Shown: positions 15,145-23,474 of the stretch, piece by piece
How positions within the stretch are numbered: the stretch's first letter is position 1
Layout of the letters: each line of letters begins with the position of its first letter
DNA from: CAVVAH01 sp963746175
GTDB lineage: Bacteria > Actinomycetota > Actinomycetes > JACCUZ01
Direction of reading: 5' to 3'
Length of the DNA: 64,000 nucleotides
Assembly (NCBI GenBank): GCA_963746175.1
Contig: CAVVAH010000004.1
Span: 1,426,001-1,490,000 of the forward strand
Made by a program: the position numbers and the translations under genes
Notes under the pieces: model-generated
What the model was told of the DNA's origin: nothing
What the model saw: the letters and a program-made list of their open reading frames with translations, nothing else
Database searches by the model: none

Positions 15145-16662
15145 ATGGCTGGTCCCGCGGCGAGCGCAGCGACCTTGGAGCTGCGCGACGTGGCCAAGGC
15201 GTTCGGCCCGGTGCTCGCCCTCCGGTCCGGCGGCATCCGTGCCGAGGCGGGGTCCATCCACGCACTCGTCGGCGAGAACGGTGCCGGCAAGTCGACGCTG
15301 GTCAAGATCGTCGCCGGCGTCCAGCGCCGGGACGCGGGGGAGATGCGCCTGGACGGGCGCGACGTCGACTTCGGCTCGACGGCCGAGGCCAAGGACGCCG
15401 GCATCGCCGTGATCTACCAGGAGCCCACCCTCTTCCCGCACCTGTCGGTGACGGAGAACCTCTTCATGGGCCGCCAGCCCTTGGGCAACGGCCACCGGAT
15501 CGACCGCGCCGCGATGTACGCCGAGGCGGAGTCGCTGTTCGCCCGGCTCGGCGTGCACATCGACCCGCGGCGTCCCGCCATGGGTCTCTCGATCGCCGAC
15601 CAGCAGATCATCGAGATCGCCAAGGCGATCTCCCTCGACGCGCGACTCCTCATCATGGACGAGCCGACCGCCGCGCTCAGCGGCGTCGAGGTCGAGCGGC
15701 TGTTCGCCGTCGCGCGGAGCCTGCGCGACCAGGGCCGCGCCCTCATCTTCATCTCGCACCGCTTCGACGAGGTGTTCGCGCTCTGCGACACGGTCACGGT
15801 GATGCGCGACGGCGAGTACATCGCCACCAAGCCGATCGCCGAGACGACCGTCGACGAGATGGTGGCGCTGATGGTCGGCCGCGAGGTCGGCGACCTGTTC
15901 CCCAAGACCGCCGCCGAGATCGGCGGTCCGGTGCTCGAGGTGTCCGGGCTGAACCGGGCCGGCGTGTTCCACGACGTGAGCTTCTCGGTCCGGGCCGGCG
16001 AGATCGTCGGGCTGGCCGGGCTGGTCGGAGCCGGCCGCAGCGAGATCGCCCGCGCCGTCTTCGGCGTCGACCGCTACGAGTCGGGCTCCGTGACGCTCGG
16101 CGGCGTGCCCGTGCCGGCGCACGACCCGCGGGCCGCGATCCGCCTCGGCATGGCCTTCATCCCGGAGGACCGCCGCAAGCAGGGCCTCGTCACCGAGGCG
16201 TCCGTCGCGCGCAACGTGGCCGGCGTGATCCGAGGCGGGCTGGCCCGGTACGGCATCCTCACCGCGGGTGCCGAGAGCAAGGCGGCCGGGCCGTGGGCCG
16301 GGCGCCTCGAGGTCAAGACGAACGCCCTCGACATGAACGCCGCCACCATGAGCGGCGGCAACCAGCAGAAGGTCGTCATCGCGAAGTGGCTGGCGACCGA
16401 CCCGACGCTTCTGATCATCGACGAGCCGACCCGCGGCATCGACGTCGGGACCAAGGCGGAGGTGCACCGGCTGCTGTCGGAGCTGGCCGGCCAGGGGCTG
16501 GCGATCCTCATGATCTCCTCCGAGCTCCCCGAGGTGCTCGCCATGGCGGACCGCGTGCTGGTCGTCTGCGAGGGACGGCTCACCGCTGACCTCTCCCACG
16601 ACGAGGCGACCCCCGAGAGCGTCATGCGCGCCGCCACCCGCACGGCGGAGGCGGCCCGATGA
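15145..16662 (+). CDS. Sugar ABC transporter ATPase, two-domain (rhamnose importer)
   Basis: A 505-aa RbsA/XylG-type ATPase with two nucleotide-binding domains. The first Walker A is GENGAGKSTLVKI with LIMDEPTAALSG as Walker B. The second half has the usual degenerate P-loop region GLVGAGRSEIARAVFG, the signature MSGGNQQKVVIAKW and LLIIDEPTRGIDVGTK. It energises monosaccharide import. ATG 15145 has GGAGG six bases upstream; the open frame reaching back to 14764 overlaps the LacI gene and is rejected. The stop overlaps the next permease start by four bases. Rhamnose is assigned from the downstream catabolic genes, matching rhizobial rhaSTPQ loci. Confidence 0.93.
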   Translation: MAGPAASAATLELRDVAKAFGPVLALRSGGIRAEAGSIHALVGENGAGKSTLVKIVAGVQRRDAGEMRLDGRDVDFGSTAEAKDAGIAVIYQEPTLFPHLSVTENLFMGRQPLGNGHRIDRAAMYAEAESLFARLGVHIDPRRPAMGLSIADQQIIEIAKAISLDARLLIMDEPTAALSGVEVERLFAVARSLRDQGRALIFISHRFDEVFALCDTVTVMRDGEYIATKPIAETTVDEMVALMVGREVGDLFPKTAAEIGGPVLEVSGLNRAGVFHDVSFSVRAGEIVGLAGLVGAGRSEIARAVFGVDRYESGSVTLGGVPVPAHDPRAAIRLGMAFIPEDRRKQGLVTEASVARNVAGVIRGGLARYGILTAGAESKAAGPWAGRLEVKTNALDMNAATMSGGNQQKVVIAKWLATDPTLLIIDEPTRGIDVGTKAEVHRLLSELAGQGLAILMISSELPEVLAMADRVLVVCEGRLTADLSHDEATPESVMRAATRTAEAAR

Positions 16663-17738
16663 GCCCGGCCACGCACGCCGAGCAGCAGCCGACCGAGCAG
16701 TCCGACCAGCCGTCGCTGCTGGTGGCGCCGAGCCAGCAGTCGCCGCTGCGCCGCGCGGTGACGACGCTGCTGCGGTCGCGCGAGGTCTCGATCCTGGTCG
16801 TGCTGCTGCTCGTCATCGCCGCGGCGACGCTCAAGACCCCGAGCTTCCTGTTCAGCTCCAACAGCTGGCGCGACCTGCTGCTGACGCCGTTCCTCCTGCT
16901 GCTGCTGGCGACGGGGCAGGCCGTGGTCATCATCACCCGCAACGTCGACCTCTCGGTCGGCTCGGTCCTCGCGCTGACGGCGTACCTCACCGGGCGGCTG
17001 TTCATCGGGGTCGACGGGATCCCGATCGTCGCGGTCTTCGCCGCGGGTCTGCTCGTGGGTGCGGGGCTCGGCCTGGTCAACGGGCTGCTGGTGACGGTGG
17101 CACGGGTCCCGGCGCTGGTCATCACCCTGGGAACGCTGTACATCTACCGCGGGGTCGTCCTCAGCTGGGCCGGCAGCGACCGGATCAATGCGAGCGACCT
17201 TCCGCGCAGCTTCCTCTCGCTCGGGACGAAGTCGATCCTCTCGGTCCCCGTCCTCACCCTCATCTCGCTGGTCGTCCTCGCACTGGTCGGCTACTACCTC
17301 TATGCGCACCGCGGCGGCCGCGAGCTGTACGCGATCGGGTCCGACCCGGACGCGGCGGTCCTGTACGGCCTGCCGGTGCGTCGCCGGGTGCTCGCCGCGT
17401 TCGTCCTGAGCGGGGCGCTGGCCGGGCTGGCCGGCGTCCTCTACACCGCGCGCTACGGCACGGTGAGCTCGAGTGCGGGCCTCGGCATCGAGCTGCAGGC
17501 CGTCGCCGCGGTCGTCATCGGCGGGGTCGCCATCTTCGGCGGCGTCGGCACCGTCTGGGGTGCGGCCCTGGGAGCCGTCCTGCTGGTCACCATCAACCGG
17601 GCGCTGCCGATCCTCGGCATCCCGGACTTCTGGCAGCGCGCGGTGTGGGGCGGCCTCATCCTCGCCGCGATCGTCCTCGACCGGGTGCTCGCTGCCCGCA
17701 GGGCGCACCAGCTGCTCGAGGCGAGGGAGCAGTCATGA
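16659..17738 (+). CDS. Sugar ABC transporter permease 1 (rhamnose importer)
   Basis: A 359-aa integral membrane protein of the RbsC/BPD_transp_2 family. After a hydrophilic 35-residue N-terminus come about ten hydrophobic segments. The conserved QAVVIITRNVDLSVGSVLAL lies near residue 87, and the coupling region YAIGSDPDAAVLYGLPVRRR near residue 222 contacts the ATPase. It pairs with the next gene as a heterodimeric channel. ATGA overlaps at both ends show tight translational coupling. Confidence 0.93.
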   Translation: MSPATHAEQQPTEQSDQPSLLVAPSQQSPLRRAVTTLLRSREVSILVVLLLVIAAATLKTPSFLFSSNSWRDLLLTPFLLLLLATGQAVVIITRNVDLSVGSVLALTAYLTGRLFIGVDGIPIVAVFAAGLLVGAGLGLVNGLLVTVARVPALVITLGTLYIYRGVVLSWAGSDRINASDLPRSFLSLGTKSILSVPVLTLISLVVLALVGYYLYAHRGGRELYAIGSDPDAAVLYGLPVRRRVLAAFVLSGALAGLAGVLYTARYGTVSSSAGLGIELQAVAAVVIGGVAIFGGVGTVWGAALGAVLLVTINRALPILGIPDFWQRAVWGGLILAAIVLDRVLAARRAHQLLEAREQS

Positions 17739-18784
17739 CCCGTACCTACCCCGCCTGGTCGCAGCCGCTGTGGCGCCGGCTGCTCGTGACCCGCGAGTCC
17801 GCGGTGATCGCGCTGCTGGTCCTGGTCGTCGCCTACTCGCTGGTCAACGTCGCGAACTTCGACGGGCCGCTGACCCTCACCTATCTCCTGCTGGACATCA
17901 CGCCGGTCCTGCTCATCGCGCTGCCGATGACGATGGTGATCGTCACCGGCGAGATCGACCTGTCCGTCGCCAGCGTCGTCGGGCTGAGCAGCGTCCTGCT
18001 GGGCGACCTGCACAAGGCGGGAGTGCCCATCCCGTTGGCGGCACTGATCGCGGTGCTCGCCGGGCTGCTCTGCGGCGCGGTGAACGGCTTCCTCGTCGCG
18101 TACGTCGGGCTGCCGTCGCTGGCCGTCACGATCGGCACCCTGGCCCTGTTCCGCGGGCTTGCCGTCGGGCTCCTGGGCACGACCGCCGTCACCGACTTCC
18201 CCGAGCGGTGGACCGACCTGGCGAAGGCGAAGATCGCCGGGACCAGCGTCCCGGTCGTCATGGACCTCTTCGTCGTCCTCGCGGTGGTCTTCGTCCTCCT
18301 CCTGCACTTCTCGGCGTTCGGCCGCGGCGTCTACGACATCGGGCTGAACCAGGAAGCGGCTCACTTCACCGGTGTCGACGTGGAGCGGACGAAGTTCGTC
18401 GTCTTCCTCCTGTCCGGCGCCGTCTCGGCGCTGGCCGGCGTCTTCTACACCCTGCGGTTCGGCAGCGCCCGCGGCGACAACGCGACCGGGCTGGAGCTGC
18501 AGGTGATCGCCGCCGTCCTGCTCGGCGGAGTCTCGATCTTCGGGGGTCGGGGACGGCTGCACGGCGTGATCGCCGGCGTCGTGCTCATCGGAGTCATCTC
18601 GAGCGCGCTGCGTCTCGAGGGCGTCACGGTCAACGTCATCAACATCATCATCGGCCTGCTCCTCGTGGCCTCAGTCGTCTCCTCCAGCCTCATCGGCTGG
18701 GTCGGGTCCAGGCTCCCCCAGCGCACCTCCGCACCACCCCCCACACGTACGCCGGCAGCCGGCGTCGGAACCCCAGGAAGGTAG
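17735..18784 (+). CDS. Sugar ABC transporter permease 2 (rhamnose importer)
   Basis: A 349-aa RbsC-like permease. It shows PMTMVIVTGEIDLSVASVVG and GLNQEAAHFTGVDVERTKFV, the same two landmarks as permease 1, and ends in a Pro/Thr-rich tail (TSAPPPTRTPAAGVG) likely to be cytoplasmic. ATG 17735 overlaps the stop of permease 1; the frame is open back to 17645 but that would add residues from inside the upstream gene. The binding-protein gene starts six bases after its stop. Confidence 0.93.
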   Translation: MTRTYPAWSQPLWRRLLVTRESAVIALLVLVVAYSLVNVANFDGPLTLTYLLLDITPVLLIALPMTMVIVTGEIDLSVASVVGLSSVLLGDLHKAGVPIPLAALIAVLAGLLCGAVNGFLVAYVGLPSLAVTIGTLALFRGLAVGLLGTTAVTDFPERWTDLAKAKIAGTSVPVVMDLFVVLAVVFVLLLHFSAFGRGVYDIGLNQEAAHFTGVDVERTKFVVFLLSGAVSALAGVFYTLRFGSARGDNATGLELQVIAAVLLGGVSIFGGRGRLHGVIAGVVLIGVISSALRLEGVTVNVINIIIGLLLVASVVSSSLIGWVGSRLPQRTSAPPPTRTPAAGVGTPGR

Positions 18785-18790
18785 TCATCC

Positions 18791-19840
18791 ATGAAGTTCA
18801 GCAAGCGGACCTCCGCAGCGGCCGCCATGGCCGTCACCGCGGTGCTCGCCCTTGCCGGCTGCGCCGGTAGTAGCGACACCGCGAGCACAGGCTCGAAGGG
18901 CTCGAGCAGCGCCAGCGGTGACAGTGGCGGTGCCATCACGGTCACCTTCATCCCCAAGAACCTCGGCAACGCGTACTTCGACACGAGCGACGCGGGTGGC
19001 AAGGAGGCCGTCGAGGAGTTCGGCGGCACCTACGAGGAGGTCGGCCCCGACACCGGCACCCCCGACGGCCAGGTGCAGTACATCAACACCGCCGCCCAGC
19101 AGGGCGTCAAGGCGCTCGTGGTGTCGGCCAACGACCCGAAGGCGATCTGCAGCGCCATCAATGACGCACGGGACGCCGGCTCGAAGGTCGTGACCTTCGA
19201 CTCGGACACCAGCCCGGACTGCCGTGACCTGTTCATCAACCAGGCCACGGCCGAGGGCATCGCCAAGAACCAGGTCGACCTCATCGCCGGCGAGATCGGC
19301 GACGCGGGGGAGATCGCGATCCTGTCCGCCACCGCGAACGCGACGAACCAGAACGCCTGGATCGAGCTGATGAAGACCGAGCTGAAGTCGCACCCGGACA
19401 TCAAGCTCGTCGACACCGTCTACGGCGACGACGACGACCAGACGTCCTTCGACAAGACGGCCGCCCTGCTGCAGTCGCACCCGAACCTCAAGGGCATCAT
19501 CTCGCCGACCACCGTCGGTGTCGCTGCCGCCGCCCGCTACCTGTCGACCTCGGACAAGAAGGGCAAGGTCATGCTGGTCGGGCTGGGCACGCCGAACCAG
19601 ATGCGTGACTACGTCAAGGACGGCACCGTCAAGGAGTTCGCCCTGTGGAACCCGGGCGACCTCGGCTTCCTGGCGGCGTACGCCGCGAAGGCGCTGGTCG
19701 ACGGCGACATCACCGGCAAGGAGGGTGACACGTTCACCGCCGGCAAGCTCGGTGAGTTCACCGTCGGTCCCGACGCGACCGTCCTGCTCGGTGACCCGTT
19801 CGTGTTCAACGCGGAGAACATCGACGACTTCCAGTTCTAG
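18791..19840 (+). CDS. Sugar-binding lipoprotein of the rhamnose importer
   Basis: A 349-aa substrate-binding protein of the periplasmic-binding-protein type 1 (RbsB-like) fold. The signal sequence ends in lipobox LALAGC, so it is anchored outside the membrane by a lipidated cysteine. A Ser/Gly/Thr-rich linker precedes the ligand domain beginning AITVTFIPKNLGNAYFDTSD. The remainder shows ALVVSANDPKAICSAIND, KVVTFDSDTSPDCRDLFINQ and TTVGVAAAARYL. The ribosome binding site GGAAGG is well placed. A GC-rich hairpin directly after the stop (19850-19885) separates it from the enzymes and may set its abundance above theirs. Confidence 0.93.
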   Translation: MKFSKRTSAAAAMAVTAVLALAGCAGSSDTASTGSKGSSSASGDSGGAITVTFIPKNLGNAYFDTSDAGGKEAVEEFGGTYEEVGPDTGTPDGQVQYINTAAQQGVKALVVSANDPKAICSAINDARDAGSKVVTFDSDTSPDCRDLFINQATAEGIAKNQVDLIAGEIGDAGEIAILSATANATNQNAWIELMKTELKSHPDIKLVDTVYGDDDDQTSFDKTAALLQSHPNLKGIISPTTVGVAAAARYLSTSDKKGKVMLVGLGTPNQMRDYVKDGTVKEFALWNPGDLGFLAAYAAKALVDGDITGKEGDTFTAGKLGEFTVGPDATVLLGDPFVFNAENIDDFQF

Positions 19841-19849
19841 GAGTCGTAC

Positions 19850-19885
19850 GTCCGGCGGGCGGACGGTCCCGCCCGCCCGCCGGAC
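19850..19885 (+). repeat. Intra-operon hairpin after the sugar-binding lipoprotein gene
   Basis: GTCCGGCGGGCGG (19850-19862) pairs perfectly with CCGCCCGCCGGAC (19873-19885) around a ten-base loop. It has no T-run and lies between two genes of one operon, so it more likely protects the upstream mRNA or attenuates partially than ends transcription. Confidence 0.6.
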
Positions 19886-19908
19886 CCGCACCCTGACAGG
19901 AGATCGCG

Positions 19909-20262
19909 ATGGAACGGGTCTGCTTCCAGCTCCAGGTCAAGCCGGCCCGGGTCGCGGAGTACACCGCGCGCCACGCCGAGGTCTGGCCGGAGATGCTCCG
20001 GGCCCTCGCGGCCACCGGCTGGCGGAACTATTCCTTGTTCCTCCGTGCCGACGGCCTTCTCATCGGCTACTTCGAGACCCCGTCGCTCGCCGACGCCGTG
20101 GCGGGCATGCAGGCCGAGCCGGTCAACGCGAGGTGGCAGGCCGAGATGGCCGACTACTTCGAAGACCTCGACGGTGCGGCACCTGACACCGGGTTCCTCC
20201 AGCTCGCCGAGGTGTTCCACCTCGAGGACCAGCTCGCCGACCACAGCGCCAGAGATGAGTGA
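19909..20262 (+). CDS. rhaM: L-rhamnose mutarotase
   Basis: A 117-aa member of the RhaM/RhaU family, which interconverts the alpha and beta anomers of L-rhamnose so that the isomerase receives its preferred form. Family landmarks are VKPARVAEYTARHAEVWPEM with the catalytic histidine, GWRNYSLFLRADGLLIGYFE, and the C-terminal LQLAEVFHLE. The start ATG 19909 follows AGGAG. The stop overlaps the ATG of the isomerase gene. Its presence strongly supports rhamnose as the sugar handled by the locus. Confidence 0.94.
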   Translation: MERVCFQLQVKPARVAEYTARHAEVWPEMLRALAATGWRNYSLFLRADGLLIGYFETPSLADAVAGMQAEPVNARWQAEMADYFEDLDGAAPDTGFLQLAEVFHLEDQLADHSARDE

Positions 20263-21431
20263 GTGAGATGACGACGTTCGACGCGGTCCGCGGAGAGCTG
20301 GACCACCTGGCGATCGAAGTGCCCTCCTGGGCCTACGGCAACTCCGGCACCCGCTTCAAGGTGTTCGGCAGCCCGGGGACACCGCGGACGGTCGAGGAGA
20401 AGATCGCCGACGCCGCCACCGTGAACCGGTTCACGGGGCTGGCGCCGTCGGTCGCCCTCCACATCCCGTGGGACCTGGTCGACGACTTCGGCAAGCTCAA
20501 GGCCTACGCCGCCGACCACGGTGTCGCCCTCGGAACCATCAACAGCAACACGTTCCAGGACGACGACTACAAGCTCGGCAGCCTCACGCACGCCGACCCG
20601 GCCGTGCGCCGGAAGGCGATCGACCACAACCTGGCGTGCATCGACGTCATGAACCAGATCGGCTCGCGCGACCTCAAGATCTGGCTCGCGGACGGCACGA
20701 ACTACCCGGGCCAGGCCGACCTGCGGCAGCGGCAGGACTGGCTGGCGGAGAGCCTGGCAACGATCTACGCCGGGCTCGGCGACGACCAGCGGCTGGTGCT
20801 CGAGTACAAGTTCTTCGAGCCGGCGTTCTACCACACGGACGTGCCGGACTGGGGCACGTCCTACTCCCACGTGAGCGCGCTCGGCGACAAGGCGGTGGTC
20901 TGCCTGGACACCGGCCACCACGCGCCGGGGACCAACATCGAGTTCATCGTCATGCAGCTGCTGCGGCTCGGGAAGCTCGGCTCGTTCGACTTCAACAGCC
21001 GCTTCTACGCCGACGACGACCTCATCGTCGGTGCCGCCGACCCGTTCCAGCTGTACCGGATCCTCGTCGAGGTCGTCCGCGGCGGCGGCTACGGCCCCGG
21101 CAGCGACGTGGCACTGATGCTCGACCAGTGCCACAACGTGGAGAAGAAGATCCCGGGCCAGATCCGGTCGGTCCTCAACGTGCAGGAGATGCTGACCCGG
21201 GCGCTGCTGCTCGACACCGAGGCCCTCGACGTGGCTCGCGCGGCGGGTGACGTCCTGGCGGCCAACCAGGTCTTCATGGACGCGTTCTACACCGATGTGC
21301 GACCGGCGCTGGCCGGCTGGCGCGAGGAGCGCGGCCTCCCGGCCGACCCGATGGCGGCCTACCTCGCCAGCGGCTACCAGGAGCAGATCGAGGCCGACCG
21401 CGTGGGCGGCGCCCAGGCAGGATGGAGCTGA
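20259..21431 (+). CDS. rhaI: L-rhamnose isomerase
   Basis: A 390-aa TIM-barrel isomerase that converts L-rhamnose to L-rhamnulose. It is the Pseudomonas stutzeri/rhizobial RhaI type, not the E. coli RhaA type: APSVALHIPWDLVDDFGKLK, LKIWLADGTNYPGQADLRQR, VLEYKFFEPAFYHTDVPDWG with metal-binding Glu, VCLDTGHHAPGTNIEFIVMQ, and SFDFNSRFYADDDLIVGA. The metal ligands (Glu, Asp, His, Asp) seen in that family are all in place. It overlaps rhaM by four bases, and the aldolase fusion begins one base after its stop. Confidence 0.95.
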   Translation: MSEMTTFDAVRGELDHLAIEVPSWAYGNSGTRFKVFGSPGTPRTVEEKIADAATVNRFTGLAPSVALHIPWDLVDDFGKLKAYAADHGVALGTINSNTFQDDDYKLGSLTHADPAVRRKAIDHNLACIDVMNQIGSRDLKIWLADGTNYPGQADLRQRQDWLAESLATIYAGLGDDQRLVLEYKFFEPAFYHTDVPDWGTSYSHVSALGDKAVVCLDTGHHAPGTNIEFIVMQLLRLGKLGSFDFNSRFYADDDLIVGAADPFQLYRILVEVVRGGGYGPGSDVALMLDQCHNVEKKIPGQIRSVLNVQEMLTRALLLDTEALDVARAAGDVLAANQVFMDAFYTDVRPALAGWREERGLPADPMAAYLASGYQEQIEADRVGGAQAGWS

Positions 21432-21432
21432 C

Positions 21433-23469
21433 ATGAGCAACCCCGCCGTCGCGGACCTCGTGGCCCGGTCCAACCGGCTCGGCGCCGACCCGCGCAACAC
21501 CAACTACGCCGGCGGCAACACCTCCGCCAAGGGCACCGAGGTCGACCCGGTCACCGGCGAGGACGTCGAGCTGCTCTGGGTGAAGGGGTCCGGCGGCGAC
21601 CTCGGCACCCTGACCGAGGCGGGTCTCGCGGTGCTCCGGCTGGACCGGGTCCGGGCGCTCGTCGACGTCTACCCCGGCATCGACCGTGAGGACGAGATGG
21701 TCGCCGCGTTCGACTACTGCCTGCACGGCAAGGGCGGCGCGGCGCCGTCGATCGACACGGCGATGCACGGTCTGGTCGACGCCCCGCACGTCGACCACCT
21801 GCACCCCGACTCCGGCATCGCGATCGCGACCGCCGACGACGGCGAGAAGCTCACCGAGATCGTCTTCGGAGACAAGGTGGTGTGGGTGCCGTGGCGCCGC
21901 CCCGGCTTCCAGCTCGGGATGGACATCGCCGCGATCAAGGAGGCGAACCCGCAGGCCGTGGGCTGCGTCCTCGGCGGTCACGGCATCACGGCCTGGGGCC
22001 GCACCAGCGAGGAGGCCGAGCAGAGCTCGCTCTGGATCATCGAGACGGCCGCGGCGTACATCGAGGAGCACTCGCGACCCGAGCCGTTCGGTCCTGTCCT
22101 CGCCGGGTACGACCCGCTCCCGGCGGCGGAGCGGCGGGCCAAGGCCGCCGCGCTGGCGCCGACGATCCGCTCGATCGCGTCCCAGGACCGGCCGGTGGTC
22201 GGGCACTTCACCGACAGCGACGTCGTCCTCGACTTCGTCTCCCGCGCCGAGCACCCGAGGCTGGCGGAGCTCGGGACCAGCTGCCCCGACCACTTCCTGC
22301 GCACCAAGGTCAAGCCGCTCGTGCTCGACCTGCCGGCCGGGGCCACCGTCGAGGAGTCGGTCGCGCGGCTGCGCGAGCTGCACCCGGCGTACCGGGCGGA
22401 CTACCAGGCCTACTACGACCGGCACGCCACGGCCGACTCGCCGGCCATCCGCGGAGCCGACCCGCTCATCGTGCTCGTGCCCGGCGTGGGCATGTTCAGC
22501 TTCGGCAAGGACAAGCAGACCGCACGGGTGGCGGGCGAGTTCTACGTCAACGCCATCAATGTGATGCGCGGTGCCGAGGGACTGTCGACCTACCGGCCTA
22601 TCGACGAGGCGGAGAAGTTCCGCATCGAGTACTGGTCGCTCGAGGAGGCGAAGCTGCAGCGGCTGCCCGCGCCGAAGCCGCTCGCCTCACGGATCGCGTT
22701 CGTCACCGGGGCGGCGTCCGGGATCGGGAAGGCGATCGCCCACAAGCTCGCGGCCGAGGGGGCCGTGGTCGCGATCGCGGACCTCAGCCTGGAGAAGGCC
22801 CAGGCAGCGGCTGCGGAGATCGGTGGCAGCGACGTCGCGATCGGGGTCCAGGTCGACGTCAGCGACGAAGCGGCCGTCGCCTCCGCGCTCGACGAGACGC
22901 TGCTGGCGTTCGGCGGCGTCGACCTCGTCGTCAACAACGCCGGCCTGTCGCTGTCCAAGTCGCTGCTCGAGACCACGGTCGCCGACTGGGACCTGCAGCA
23001 CGCGGTGATGGCCCGAGGCTCGTTCCTCGTCTCCCGGACGGCGGCGAAGGTCCTGATCGAGCAGGGGCTCGGTGGCGACATCGTCTACATCTCCAGCAAG
23101 AACTCGGTCTTCGCCGGTCCCAACAACATCGCGTACTCCGCGACCAAGGCCGACCAGGCGCACCAGGTGCGGTTGCTCGCGGCCGAGCTCGGCGAGCACG
23201 GCGTGCGGGTCAACGGCATCAACCCCGACGGCGTGGTCCAGGGTTCCGGCATCTTCGCCGGCGGGTGGGGCGCCAACCGGGCCGCCGTGTACGGCGTCGA
23301 GGAGAAGGACCTCGGCAAGTTCTACGCGCAGCGCACGCTGCTCAAGCGCGAGGTGCTGCCGGAGCACGTCGCGAGCGCCGTCTACGCACTGGTCGGGCCC
23401 GACCTCACCCAGACCACCGGGCTGCACGTGCCGGTCGACGCCGGCGTCGCCGCGGCGTTCCTGCGGTAG
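21433..23469 (+). CDS. Bifunctional rhamnulose-1-phosphate aldolase / lactaldehyde dehydrogenase
   Basis: A 678-aa fusion. Residues 1 to about 400 are a class II aldolase domain (zinc-binding DHLHPDSGIAIA, VLGGHGITAWG) that splits rhamnulose-1-phosphate into dihydroxyacetone phosphate and L-lactaldehyde. Residues 415-678 are a short-chain dehydrogenase with Rossmann motif VTGAASGIGKAIA and catalytic YSATK; it would oxidise lactaldehyde to lactate. Such two-domain enzymes (RhaE/RhaD-type) occur in Bacillus and actinobacteria. The lutABC genes downstream fit lactate as product. ATG 21433 gives the family start; the frame open to 21247 lies inside the isomerase gene. Confidence 0.94.
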   Translation: MSNPAVADLVARSNRLGADPRNTNYAGGNTSAKGTEVDPVTGEDVELLWVKGSGGDLGTLTEAGLAVLRLDRVRALVDVYPGIDREDEMVAAFDYCLHGKGGAAPSIDTAMHGLVDAPHVDHLHPDSGIAIATADDGEKLTEIVFGDKVVWVPWRRPGFQLGMDIAAIKEANPQAVGCVLGGHGITAWGRTSEEAEQSSLWIIETAAAYIEEHSRPEPFGPVLAGYDPLPAAERRAKAAALAPTIRSIASQDRPVVGHFTDSDVVLDFVSRAEHPRLAELGTSCPDHFLRTKVKPLVLDLPAGATVEESVARLRELHPAYRADYQAYYDRHATADSPAIRGADPLIVLVPGVGMFSFGKDKQTARVAGEFYVNAINVMRGAEGLSTYRPIDEAEKFRIEYWSLEEAKLQRLPAPKPLASRIAFVTGAASGIGKAIAHKLAAEGAVVAIADLSLEKAQAAAAEIGGSDVAIGVQVDVSDEAAVASALDETLLAFGGVDLVVNNAGLSLSKSLLETTVADWDLQHAVMARGSFLVSRTAAKVLIEQGLGGDIVYISSKNSVFAGPNNIAYSATKADQAHQVRLLAAELGEHGVRVNGINPDGVVQGSGIFAGGWGANRAAVYGVEEKDLGKFYAQRTLLKREVLPEHVASAVYALVGPDLTQTTGLHVPVDAGVAAAFLR

Positions 23470-23474
23470 CGGCC

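Noticed and set aside
13921..16599. An 892-codon minus-strand frame across the LacI gene and the ABC ATPase
   Set aside because: Arg/Gly/Pro/Asp-rich low-complexity translation, antisense to clear genes on both sides.
21882..23474. A very long plus-strand frame leading into rhamnulokinase (over 1000 codons in total)
   Set aside because: It runs antiparallel in composition to the aldolase-dehydrogenase frame and has no family similarity before GTG 23475. It is a third-position GC shadow.
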